Below are positions 26,201 through 34,101 of a stretch of 34,599 nt of DNA, piece after piece. Each line of letters opens with the position of its first letter. Position 1 is the first letter of the stretch. The notes below the pieces were generated by a model. The model searched no databases. It worked only from the letters and a program-made list of their open reading frames with translations, and had not been told where the DNA came from. The DNA comes from Planctomycetia bacterium (GTDB taxonomy: Bacteria > Planctomycetota > Planctomycetia > Pirellulales > JALHLM01), in the NCBI GenBank assembly GCA_034440135.1, contig JAWXBP010000488.1, positions 1 through 34,599 of the forward strand, read 5' to 3'. A program made the translations under genes and the position numbers.

Positions 26201-28418
26201 CGGCGCGGGCACGATCGATACGCCGGGCGCCGCGGGCACGCCGACGGCCGGGTCGTTCAATGGCACGCACACCTACGCCGACGACGGCATTTACACCGTC
26301 ACCGTTACGGTCGCCGACGACGACGGCGGCTCGCATCAACTCACCTTTACGATCACGGTCGCCAACGTCGCGCCGACGTTGGTGGTGAGCGGCAATCAAG
26401 CAGCCAACGAAGGAGCAACGGTCAACCTGACGAACATCGGGTCGTTCACCGACCCTGGTTTCGATAACCCGTTGAATCCGTTGCCCGGCGAGCAAACCGA
26501 GACGTTTACGTTTACCGTCGATTGGGGCGATGGCACCGCGGGCTTCGGCGGCACGCCGACGATCGACACCACTGGCTCCGCGGGGACGCCAACGGCGGGC
26601 TCGTTCGACGGCAGCCACGCGTACGCCGACGACGGCGTTTACACCGTCACGGTCACTGTCTTCGACGACGACGGCGGCTTCCACCAGCAGACGTTCTCGA
26701 TTACGGTCAACAACGTCGCGCCGACGATCAATACTGCGCCCGGCGCGGGCAACGAAGGCGACGTGGTGACCGTGACGTTCACCGATCCTGGCTTCAACAA
26801 CTTCGCGAACCCGATTCCGAACGGCGAGATTGCGGAGACCTTCAGTTACTCCATCGATTGGGGCGACGGGATTGCCGAAGCCGGAATCGTGTTCTCCGGA
26901 GTGCCGGGCGGACCGGGCGTGCTGACGAGCGGCCTGGTCGGTCACGTCTTCGCGGACAATGGCATTTATCTCGTCACCGTGCAGTTCTTCGACGACGACG
27001 GCGGCGTCGACACCGAAGTCGTGCAGGTCACCGTGACGAACGTGGCGCCGACGTTGACCGTGGTCGGAGACCGAGTCACCGATGAAGGAACGCCCATCAT
27101 CATCAATGATATCGGTTCCTTCACCGATCCCGGATTCGACAACGCCTCGAATCCGCTTCCGGGCGAGCAGGCCGAGTCGTTCACTTACTCGATCGATTGG
27201 GGCGACGGGTCGATCGACAGCGCCGGCGCCGCACCGGACGCGAACGGTTCGCCCGGCGTCTCCAGCAGCGGCTTCTTCGGCGGCGGCCACGTTTACGCCG
27301 ACAACGGCAATTACACCGTGACCGTCACGATCAACGACGACGACGGCGGCATGCAACAGCGCACCTTCAACATCGTGGTCAACAACGTCGCGCCGGTCGT
27401 GACGAATCTGTTCTTGCAGGATATTGGCTCCGACGCCACGGGCAACTTGAACGGCGAATTCGCCGATCCCGGCGCGGACAGTTGGACCATCACGATCGAA
27501 TGGAGCGACGGGCAGCCCAACGACGTCTACCAGGTCCTGCCCGGTGCGCCCACGGTGTTTGCAGCCAGTCACCTGTTCGACTCGTCGGGCCTGGTGGATC
27601 CTTCGGCGCCGATTCCGATTCGCATCACGATCATGGACGACGACGGCGGCGTGGTCGTACAGTTGGCGGAGTTTCAAGTGCCCGGCACCGGCCTGGTGAG
27701 CTCGCTCGGCATTGCGCCGCCCGCCGCGCCCTCACTGGCGCCGTTGACCCAGGCAAATCGCACCGACAGTGCGCCGCAGTCCAACACAGCCGCTTCGGCA
27801 ACCGTGCAAGCGACTGGCGACAACGCAGCGGGCGGTGACACGGCGGGCGAAGAAGACGTGCGCGAAATCGTATTGCGGATTATTCGCCCCGACGGCGACC
27901 TGGTCCGCGACGCGGTCACCGGACGCGTGAAGGAATTGCTGCTCACGGAAGCACAATTGAAGGACCTTCGCGATTTCTTCCGCATCTGGCCCGACGGCCA
28001 CTATCGCATTGACCTCCGCGAAGGCAAAGCGGAGCGCCTGATCATCGAGGTCTACGTCCGCGAAGGAGAAATGGTCGACCCGGCGGACCTTGAGGATTTG
28101 GACCAGCCGTCGGACGACGTGCAACAAGCGCCTCCCGAAGCCGCCGCGCCGGAGCAACCCGTTAACGACGCCAGCCTGGACCGCGCTTGGGAAACCTGGC
28201 AACCGCGCGGACGCCGCGCGGCGACGCCCCCCGTCGAGACAGATGTTGAATTGAAGCAGAACTACGCCGATCAGACGACGTCGCTCGACCTGGCCGCCGC
28301 CGGTCTAGTCGGCATGGCAAGTCGCATCGACGCGGTGCCGGCCGCAAAGCGATTTTGGCATCGCCGCAGCATCCGCTCGTCGCGCCCCACAACGACGCCA
28401 CATAATTCCCGCCCGTAA
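23211..28418 (+). CDS. PKD-repeat surface protein with planctomycete N-terminal LEERRVLS motif
   Basis: The product has about 1,735 residues. Counting from the ATG at 23211, residues 1-45 are basic and lead into RRLEERRVLSV (44-54), a motif common at the N-terminus of large planctomycete exported proteins. About 13 PKD-like beta-sandwich repeats follow to about residue 1,480. Twelve carry [DE]WGDG, 'YADDG.YTVTVT' and 'DDDGG', with spacer 'TITVNNVAPTL', and the last is degenerate (IEWSDG). The repeats are Ca-site and Asp-rich, as in adhesion scaffolds. The C-terminal region has a low-complexity linker and a conserved-looking block (REIVLRIIRPDGDL, IWPDGHYRIDLREG) that probably has its own fold. 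The start is uncertain: GTG codons at 23229 and 23235 follow GGGAG (23221-23225) at better spacing. There is no classical signal peptide. The kinase gene begins 45 bp downstream, so the two form an operon. Confidence 0.85.
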   Translation: MILREIVPVHWRSWVRDGWLGTQLGLRKRRPVRDDGRVRGWRVRRLEERRVLSVTSVEAGPNQAGVNEGSEVDVNATFEDDDVPGNNPHTATIDWGDGSTATAGVIDEPNGGNDGEVTGSHFYADDGIYTVTVTVTGDDGTFQSDTFTVTVVNVNPTVTATTNRTVDEGTPISITNIGTITDPGYDTPPAGGGVDETFTFTIDWGDGSTDSAGTADIDDVGGPGDLTNGSFDGSHEYADDGVYTVTITVTDDNGGTDTDTFTITVNNVAPTLTATTDRTTDEGTPISITNIGTFTDPGYDTPPAGGVVDETFTFTIDWGDGSTDSAGTATVDDIGGVGDLTDGSFDGSHEYADDGIYTVTLTITDDDGDSDTATFTITVSNIAPTLTVATDRSTDEGTPVSIQDIGTFTDPGYDTPPAGGAVNETFTFTIDWGDGSTDSAGTATIDTAGGVGVLTQGSFDGSHEYADDGIYTVTVTITDDDGGTDTETFTITVNNVAPTLTVVTDRTTDEGTQVSITNIGAFTDPGYDTPPAGGAVNETFTFTIDWGDGTTDSAGTATIDDVGGVGDLTDGSFEGSHTYADDGTYTVTVTITDDDGGTDTETFTITVNNVAPTLTVSNRTTDEGTQATFTNIGSFTDPGFNNPSNPIPGGETSETFTYTIDWGDGTAGSAGSATIDDVGGAGDTTDGSFDGSHTYADNGMYTVTVTVFDDDGGQHQRTFTITVANVDPTLTVVGNQVGTEDTPISITNIGTFTDPGFDNPSNPLPGEQTETFTFEIDWGDGSMDSAGSATIDTPGGIGVLTAGSFDGSHTYTTGGNFTVTVTVFDDDGGFHTQTFEINVAGIPPVLNVIGNQSTNEGTQIALNPVGNYTNVDPNATHTATIDWGDGTTTPGTIAEGGGAGTISGSHTYADNGIYTVTVTVFDDDNDSDSGQFTITVANVAPTLAVVVNQASNEGAQVLLIDIGTFTDPGFDTPPAGGAVNETFTFSIDWGDGTTSSNGAGTIDTPGAAGTPTAGSFNGTHTYADDGIYTVTVTVADDDGGSHQLTFTITVANVAPTLVVSGNQAANEGATVNLTNIGSFTDPGFDNPLNPLPGEQTETFTFTVDWGDGTAGFGGTPTIDTTGSAGTPTAGSFDGSHAYADDGVYTVTVTVFDDDGGFHQQTFSITVNNVAPTINTAPGAGNEGDVVTVTFTDPGFNNFANPIPNGEIAETFSYSIDWGDGIAEAGIVFSGVPGGPGVLTSGLVGHVFADNGIYLVTVQFFDDDGGVDTEVVQVTVTNVAPTLTVVGDRVTDEGTPIIINDIGSFTDPGFDNASNPLPGEQAESFTYSIDWGDGSIDSAGAAPDANGSPGVSSSGFFGGGHVYADNGNYTVTVTINDDDGGMQQRTFNIVVNNVAPVVTNLFLQDIGSDATGNLNGEFADPGADSWTITIEWSDGQPNDVYQVLPGAPTVFAASHLFDSSGLVDPSAPIPIRITIMDDDGGVVVQLAEFQVPGTGLVSSLGIAPPAAPSLAPLTQANRTDSAPQSNTAASATVQATGDNAAGGDTAGEEDVREIVLRIIRPDGDLVRDAVTGRVKELLLTEAQLKDLRDFFRIWPDGHYRIDLREGKAERLIIEVYVREGEMVDPADLEDLDQPSDDVQQAPPEAAAPEQPVNDASLDRAWETWQPRGRRAATPPVETDVELKQNYADQTTSLDLAAAGLVGMASRIDAVPAAKRFWHRRSIRSSRPTTTPHNSRP
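23700..25200 (+). repeat. in-frame tandem repeats of 342 bp in the PKD gene
   Basis: The codons for the DWGDG motif occur at 23817, 24159, 24501, 24843 and 25191, with spacings of 342, 342, 342 and 348 bp. Adjacent units are very similar at DNA level, pointing to recent duplication or gene conversion. Later repeats in the gene vary more in length and sequence. Confidence 0.8.
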
Positions 28419-28463
28419 GCATCCCGTTCAACGATTGAGCCGGCGCACGACCGGCGAGGCCCT

Positions 28464-31400
28464 ATGCTGTCCTGTCCACTCTGTTCCTCGACGCTAAGCG
28501 AAACGGTCTTTAACACCGGCATCTGTCCGGTGTGCGGCGGCGCTTTGCACCTGGATGATCAGCAGCGCGCCGCCGCGGCGGATCAATGGGAAAACCGTCC
28601 GGTCAAGCTGGAGTACGTCGAAGACGCGTCGATCACCGATTCCGTGGCGCTGGTGCGCGCCACATTGTCCGCAATTGTCCGCCAGTCGCAGAAGTCGCCG
28701 GTGAGCGAACGGTCCGCGCCCCAAGTGGACTTTTCCGCGCATGTGATGGGCGGTGATCCGTCACTCGCGCGGACTTCGAACTTCGGCCTGCCTCCTGGCG
28801 AGGGCGAAGACGACGTCCGCGACACGCTGCGCACCGGACTCTTCGAGGAGCCGTACGACCAATCGAAGGACGCTTCGCGCATCACTTCCATTGGGCAGAC
28901 GATCGACGTCCGCAATCTTTCGCCAGAAGAGAAGGCCCGCGTCACGGCGATGTGGAAGGGGATGGCCACGCCGCCAGCGGTGACGCCGCGGATGACCGTG
29001 CGGACCGGCGACGCGGCGGCGAAGGATTTACGCCGCACCACGCTGGTCGTGAAACCGCGCGACGTCCGCAAGTCGGAAGAGCCGGATAGCATCTCGGCCG
29101 ACTACGAGCTGTTGAACCTGATCGGCGAAGGCGGGATGGGCGTGGTCTATGCGGCCCGCCAGGCGTCCATCGATCGCGTCGTCGCGGTCAAGATGCTCAA
29201 CGCCGAGATCGCCGGCGACGCGGAACAGCGCCATAAGTTCCTTTCCGAGGCGGTCGTCACGGGCGAGTTGGACCACCCTAACATCGTCCCGATTTACGAT
29301 CTTGGCTCGAACGAATCGGGCGCGCTGTTCTACTCGATGAAGCGCGTGGTCGGCACGCCTTGGCTGGAAGTGCTGACGACATATGCGCTGCCGCAGAATC
29401 TGGAAGTGCTGATGAAGGTGGCCGACGCGGTCGCCTTCGCGCATTCCCGCGGCGTGATTCACCGCGACTTGAAGCCCGAGAACGTGATGCTCGGCGGCTT
29501 CGGCGAAGTGCTGGTGATGGACTGGGGCCTGGCGCTCTCGACCGGCACGTTCCGGAAGTCGGGCAGTATCACGCAATCGAGCAGCATGGGAGGCACGCCG
29601 GCCTACATGGCGCCGGAAATGGCCACCGGCCCGGTCGATCGCGTCACCACGGCGAGTGATATCTATTTGCTCGGCGGCATGCTGTACGAGGTCATCACCG
29701 GGCAGCCGCCGCACACCGGCAAGAACATCATGAACTGCCTGTACGCGGCGGCGCGGAATGAAATCCAGCCGACCAAACACAGCGGCGAATTGGTGGATAT
29801 CGCTAAGCGCGCTATGTCGACCGACCAGTCGCGCCGCTACGGGTCGGTCCAAGAATTTCAGGCCGCGGTCCGCGCGTATCAATCGCATTCGGAGAGCATC
29901 GTCCTCTCGACGCGGGCGGAAGACGACCTGACCGAGGCGCAGCGCACTAACAATTACCAAACGTACGCCCGCGCGCTATTCGGCTTTCAAGAGGCGGTCG
30001 CGCTGTGGAGCGGCAACGTCAAGGCTTCGCAGCGACTGATCGAAGCCAAACTCGCTTACGCCAAGGCCGCGACGGCGAAAGAAGATTACGACCTGGCGGC
30101 CTCGCTGTTGGACGCGCAGGAACCTCGCCATGCGGATCTGCGGAAGAAAATCATCGCGGCGCAAAAGGAACGCCAGGCCCGCCAGAATCGATTGCGCATG
30201 CTGCGCAATGTCGCCGCGGCGCTCATCTTCACGGTACTGACCGTCGTGAGCGTGGCGTTTGTCGTCGTTTATCGTTACTGGAACGAGGCCAACGTCGCGC
30301 GCAACAAGGCCCTCGACGCTCAAGCAAGCCTGGTCAACGCGAATAAGGACCTGGACCTAAAGCGGGCGGAAGCGGAGACGAATGCGCGGATTGCGAGCGA
30401 CAATGAGAAAATTGCCAACACCAACAGACTCGCGGCCGAGACCAACTTCGAAAAGGCTCAGCTAGCCACCGCGGCCGAAGCCAAGCAGCGTTCGCAGCGG
30501 GAATACGAGGCGTACGTCGCCCAAATCGGTTTAGCTTCGGCCAAGATCGAGGAAAACGCCGCCGGTCAGGCGCTCGAGCTATTGCAACTCTGCATTCCGC
30601 AGCGCGCGGAGAGCCAGGATTACCGCAATTGGGAATGGCGGCGACTGCTGCATTTGACCAGCCAACCTCATTTGAGCGTGCCCGTCGGTGATCGCGTGAA
30701 ATCGATCGCCGTGGCGCCCAACGGCGAAGAAATTCTCGTCGGCGCTACTTCTGGCAGCGTTCGGCGGATCACCGCGACGGGCGAATCGCTCCAAGCGTTC
30801 GAGCACGGCGGTCCGTTGAACGTCGTATTGTTTGTCGGCGCAGAGCGCGCCCTCACGGCGGGCGGCGCCGCGAAACAAGGCGTCGTTAAGCTGTGGGACT
30901 TGTCCGCCGAAGCGCCGCGCGAAATGCTCAAGTTCACGGCGCACGAAACACCGGTGCTCGCGGCCGCGATCTCGAACGACGGTTCGCGGCTGGTTACGGC
31001 CGGCGCGGATGGCGCCGTGCAACTGTGGAGCCTCGCGCTCGATTCCGCGCAACCGACCGCCGAACCTCTGCGTCGCCCCATGATCGGGCATTCCGGCGCG
31101 GTGTGGGATATCGATTTCTCGCCGGATCAAACGCACATCGTCACCGCGGGGCAAGATCGCACGGCGATCATCTGGTCGCTCGACGAAACCAAGAACGATT
31201 GGCCCTTGCCGGCGTTTCGCGGGCATACCGGCGCGGTGTACGCCTGCGCCTTCTCGCCCGACGGCCGCCGCGTGGTTTCCGCAGGCGCTGATCGCCGCGT
31301 GCTGATCTGGGACATCGATCAGATCGAATCGATCGACCTCGATCAACTGGCGCGCGAACAAGCGCCGGCTGCCGCGCCGCGTTACTTGGAACTTCGCGGC

Positions 31401-33596
31401 CACACGGCGGAAGTACGCTCCGTCGATTTCGCCCCCGACGGCAACCAGGTGCTGAGCGCCAGCAACGATCACACGGTCAAGGTCTGGGATGCGGCGAAGG
31501 GCACGCTCGTGAAAACGCTTCGCGGCCACGACGGCTGGGTCCGCAGTTGCCGCTTCGCCGACAACGGGCGGCAGGCCGTGACAGGCAGCTTCGATAACAC
31601 GGTCGCCGTCTGGCCCGTGGCCGAATACCGTGAACAGATTGTGTACTCCGAGGATAGCGCCGCCGCGGTCCTCTCCAGCGCCGCATCGCCGCACGGCAAG
31701 TGGATCGCCACCGCGCATCAAGACGGCGCGGTACGTCTCTGGGACCGCGCGACCGGCAAGCTGGAAGCCACGCTGGAGGAAGGTCACGATTTCCTTGGCG
31801 AAACGGCCGCGTACTTCCCGGATCGTCAACGCATTCTGACCGGCGCGCGCGACAGCACCGTGCGGATCTGGAACATTGCCAGCGGCGCGGAACAATCGCG
31901 ACTCACTGGCACGGGCAGCGCCGCACAAGATGTCGTCACCGCGCTCGCGCCGAGCGGGCAATGGCTCTGCACCGGCGTCTCGCCCGCCGCTGAGAAGGGC
32001 AATCAGCAGCAAGCCGCGCGTCCTTTCGCGCAATTGTGGAAGCTTAGCGAAACCACGCCGGCCGCGCAGGTGCTGTCGCTCGAGGCCCGCGCCGATGTCT
32101 CGTTGTCGGCGGCCGCATTTGCGCCGCAAGGGGCGCTGCTCTTCACCGGCCGTGACGACGGACCAGGGCAACTATGGGACTTAGATCAAAACCAACCTTT
32201 GCACGAATTGCATGGACACGTGCGACGGATCAACGCCGCGCATTTCACCTCCGATGGCGCGAGTCTGATCACGGCCAGCGACGATCACACCGTGCTGGAA
32301 TGGGATCCTGTCACCGGCGAAAAGCGCTCCGGCCGCGAGCTCTTCCACCCGCGCCCCGTCCGGGCAATGACGATCACTCCGAATGATCGGTTAGCGATCA
32401 CCGCTTGCGCCGACAACAAGGTCCGCGTTTGGGACCGAGCAACTTCCCAGGTGGTGGCCGAATTGCCGCATGGCGCGCAATCGGTTTCCAGCGTCGCGAT
32501 CTCGCCCGATGGCGCTCGTGCCGCGACAGTCAGCCACCGCGAAGTATCCGGATTGGAAGCGGAGTATCAGATTCACCTGTGGGATCTGCATACGTTCGAG
32601 GAACTCGGCAAGTCCGATGCGGCGCATGGCTGGCTCGATCACGCGCCGCGGCGCAGTTCGGTCTGGCAGGCCAATTTCTCGCCAGATGGAGATAGCTTGC
32701 TGGCCGTCGGCGGACGCCATGCGCGGTTGTTCAATCTGGCCACGCGCCAACAGGAGCGGAGCTTTGGCCCACAGGGCGCGATTACACATCTCGCCTTTGC
32801 TCATGATTCGGACGACCGCCTCGTCACGGCCGGCGCCGATGGCACGGCCAAAATCTGGAGCGTGAGCGAGCAGCGCGTGGTCGCCAAGCTCGAAGGAGTT
32901 CACACCGGCAGACTCGCGTCGGCGGCCTTCGCGCCGAACGATTCACAGATTCTCACCGCGGGCGAAGATGGCAAATTGGTGCTGTGGGACATCGCCACCG
33001 CGCAGCCGAGCACGCGGATTGACGCGCGGAGACGTGTGCGGTCGGCGGAAATGTCCGCGGATGGCGCGCGGATCATCACGGCGTCGAACGACGGCGCGGC
33101 GACGATCTGGAACGCTTCTACGGGCGCGGCGGAACGTGAATTCCGCGATGGCAACGCGCCGCTCAACACGGCGTCGCTCTCGCCGGACGGGGCGCTGCTG
33201 ATTGCCGGCGACGCCAACAATATCGCGCACGTCTGGAATGCCCAAACCGGCGAGCTATTGCAGGCGCTCTCCGGCCACACGGCGGAAATCACCGTCGTCG
33301 GCTTTTCGCCGGACAGCTCCCGCATTCTCACTGCCGCCAGTGACAACCTGGTGAAGATCTGGGACTTGACCGGCAAGGAACTGCTGACGCTCCGCGGCCA
33401 CGCCATGGAGGTCACGAGCGCCGCCTTCACCGCCGAAGGCGATCGCCTCGACGTATTGACCGCCAGCCGCGACGGCACCGCGATCCTCTGGCCCGCCGCG
33501 GATGCGGAGACCGCGACCGGGACGACGGGCGCCGGAAGCGTCGGCATCCGGAACGAATTGGCCGCGACGCCGTCCGCGGATCACGCTGAGCGCTAA
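28464..33596 (+). CDS. membrane Ser/Thr protein kinase with zinc ribbon and about 20 WD40 repeats
   Basis: The 1,710-residue protein begins with a zinc ribbon (C4, C7, C21, C24). An unstructured region to about 210 follows, then a Hanks-type kinase domain (about 214-470): Gly loop GEGGMGVVYA (221-230), AVK with K243, HRDLKPEN (D335), DWG in place of DFG (353-355) and APE (383-385). All key catalytic residues are present, so it should be active. A transmembrane helix at about 583-603 is followed by an Asn/Ala/Glu-rich coiled coil (about 605-690). A WD40 region fills the remainder, about 730-1,690, with roughly 20 blade ends such as VKLWDLS, VKVWDAA and VRIWNIA. The kinase is predicted to be cytoplasmic and the propellers to lie across the membrane, where they may sense a ligand or scaffold partners. 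It is co-transcribed with the PKD protein. GAGG at 28456-28459 precedes the ATG. Confidence 0.9.
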   Translation: MLSCPLCSSTLSETVFNTGICPVCGGALHLDDQQRAAAADQWENRPVKLEYVEDASITDSVALVRATLSAIVRQSQKSPVSERSAPQVDFSAHVMGGDPSLARTSNFGLPPGEGEDDVRDTLRTGLFEEPYDQSKDASRITSIGQTIDVRNLSPEEKARVTAMWKGMATPPAVTPRMTVRTGDAAAKDLRRTTLVVKPRDVRKSEEPDSISADYELLNLIGEGGMGVVYAARQASIDRVVAVKMLNAEIAGDAEQRHKFLSEAVVTGELDHPNIVPIYDLGSNESGALFYSMKRVVGTPWLEVLTTYALPQNLEVLMKVADAVAFAHSRGVIHRDLKPENVMLGGFGEVLVMDWGLALSTGTFRKSGSITQSSSMGGTPAYMAPEMATGPVDRVTTASDIYLLGGMLYEVITGQPPHTGKNIMNCLYAAARNEIQPTKHSGELVDIAKRAMSTDQSRRYGSVQEFQAAVRAYQSHSESIVLSTRAEDDLTEAQRTNNYQTYARALFGFQEAVALWSGNVKASQRLIEAKLAYAKAATAKEDYDLAASLLDAQEPRHADLRKKIIAAQKERQARQNRLRMLRNVAAALIFTVLTVVSVAFVVVYRYWNEANVARNKALDAQASLVNANKDLDLKRAEAETNARIASDNEKIANTNRLAAETNFEKAQLATAAEAKQRSQREYEAYVAQIGLASAKIEENAAGQALELLQLCIPQRAESQDYRNWEWRRLLHLTSQPHLSVPVGDRVKSIAVAPNGEEILVGATSGSVRRITATGESLQAFEHGGPLNVVLFVGAERALTAGGAAKQGVVKLWDLSAEAPREMLKFTAHETPVLAAAISNDGSRLVTAGADGAVQLWSLALDSAQPTAEPLRRPMIGHSGAVWDIDFSPDQTHIVTAGQDRTAIIWSLDETKNDWPLPAFRGHTGAVYACAFSPDGRRVVSAGADRRVLIWDIDQIESIDLDQLAREQAPAAAPRYLELRGHTAEVRSVDFAPDGNQVLSASNDHTVKVWDAAKGTLVKTLRGHDGWVRSCRFADNGRQAVTGSFDNTVAVWPVAEYREQIVYSEDSAAAVLSSAASPHGKWIATAHQDGAVRLWDRATGKLEATLEEGHDFLGETAAYFPDRQRILTGARDSTVRIWNIASGAEQSRLTGTGSAAQDVVTALAPSGQWLCTGVSPAAEKGNQQQAARPFAQLWKLSETTPAAQVLSLEARADVSLSAAAFAPQGALLFTGRDDGPGQLWDLDQNQPLHELHGHVRRINAAHFTSDGASLITASDDHTVLEWDPVTGEKRSGRELFHPRPVRAMTITPNDRLAITACADNKVRVWDRATSQVVAELPHGAQSVSSVAISPDGARAATVSHREVSGLEAEYQIHLWDLHTFEELGKSDAAHGWLDHAPRRSSVWQANFSPDGDSLLAVGGRHARLFNLATRQQERSFGPQGAITHLAFAHDSDDRLVTAGADGTAKIWSVSEQRVVAKLEGVHTGRLASAAFAPNDSQILTAGEDGKLVLWDIATAQPSTRIDARRRVRSAEMSADGARIITASNDGAATIWNASTGAAEREFRDGNAPLNTASLSPDGALLIAGDANNIAHVWNAQTGELLQALSGHTAEITVVGFSPDSSRILTAASDNLVKIWDLTGKELLTLRGHAMEVTSAAFTAEGDRLDVLTASRDGTAILWPAADAETATGTTGAGSVGIRNELAATPSADHAER

Positions 33597-33617
33597 CAAC
33601 TTCGGCGCAAGCTGGAA

Positions 33618-33649
33618 GCAATTCGCCGGTTTTCGAGGATGCGAATTGC
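33618..33649 (+). terminator. weak candidate terminator after the kinase gene
   Basis: GCAATTCG (33618-33625) and CGAATTGC (33642-33649) form an 8-bp stem with a 16-nt loop that includes GGTTTTCG. It sits just after the kinase stop and before the next promoter, as expected for a terminator, but the loop is long and there is no clear U-tract. Confidence 0.3.
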
Positions 33650-33651
33650 TC

Positions 33652-33680
33652 TTGCACCGTTTGCTGCGCTTTACTATAAG
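33652..33680 (+). promoter_or_regulatory. sigma70-type promoter placed for leaderless transcription
   Basis: TTGCAC (33652-33657), a 17-nt spacer, then TATAAG (33675-33680). Initiation about 7 nt after the -10 box would be at the A of the ATG at 33687, giving an mRNA with no 5' leader. Consistent with this, no Shine-Dalgarno precedes that ATG. Confidence 0.5.
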
Positions 33681-33686
33681 CCGCGC

Positions 33687-34025
33687 ATGAACACTCGCAT
33701 CTTTACGCGCCGGCAGTTTGTGCGCTTTCTCGGATTGACCGGCATGATGTCTGTCGCCGGTCGGCTGTTCGCGCAAGGGAGCAAGCCGCTGTCCCCGGGG
33801 CGCACGATTACGCTACGCGACATGCTCACTACCGGACTCAAGTGCCGGCGGCCCGAGGAGTTTGCGTATATCGACGGCATCGTCGCGCTGGTCGACGCTG
33901 GCGTGCTATCGGAAAGCCTGGTGCGTTCCACGTTCGCCTACGCCCGCAAGCGGCGGCCGTATCCGCTGGTCTATTTCCAGCAGGCGCTCCGCCGTCGCGC
34001 GAAAAAGCTGGGCGTCGCCGTTTAG
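33687..34025 (+). CDS. small secreted protein with Tat-like signal, function unknown
   Basis: The 112-residue product starts MNTRIFTRRQFVRFLG. The twin-Arg followed by Q-F and a hydrophobic stretch (GLTGMMSVAGRLFA) looks like a Tat signal peptide, with cleavage near the FAQG segment. The mature part of about 80 residues is basic, with 'TLRDMLTTGLKCRRPEEFAYIDGIVALVDAGVLSESLVRSTFAYARKRR', seen here only in outline (residues about 37-86). I do not recognise a functional family, though small proteins of this type occur in planctomycetes. An in-frame ATG at 33639 would add 16 residues but overlaps the promoter and destroys the signal-peptide position. The gene is convergent with the dockerin tail. 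Confidence 0.65.
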   Translation: MNTRIFTRRQFVRFLGLTGMMSVAGRLFAQGSKPLSPGRTITLRDMLTTGLKCRRPEEFAYIDGIVALVDAGVLSESLVRSTFAYARKRRPYPLVYFQQALRRRAKKLGVAV

Positions 34026-34101
34026 AGCGACATTCGCGTCATTCGTCGTGCCAGCCATCCGCGCGGCCGGCATGGCGGGGGAAAGAAATCCGCTGACGCA
34101 T

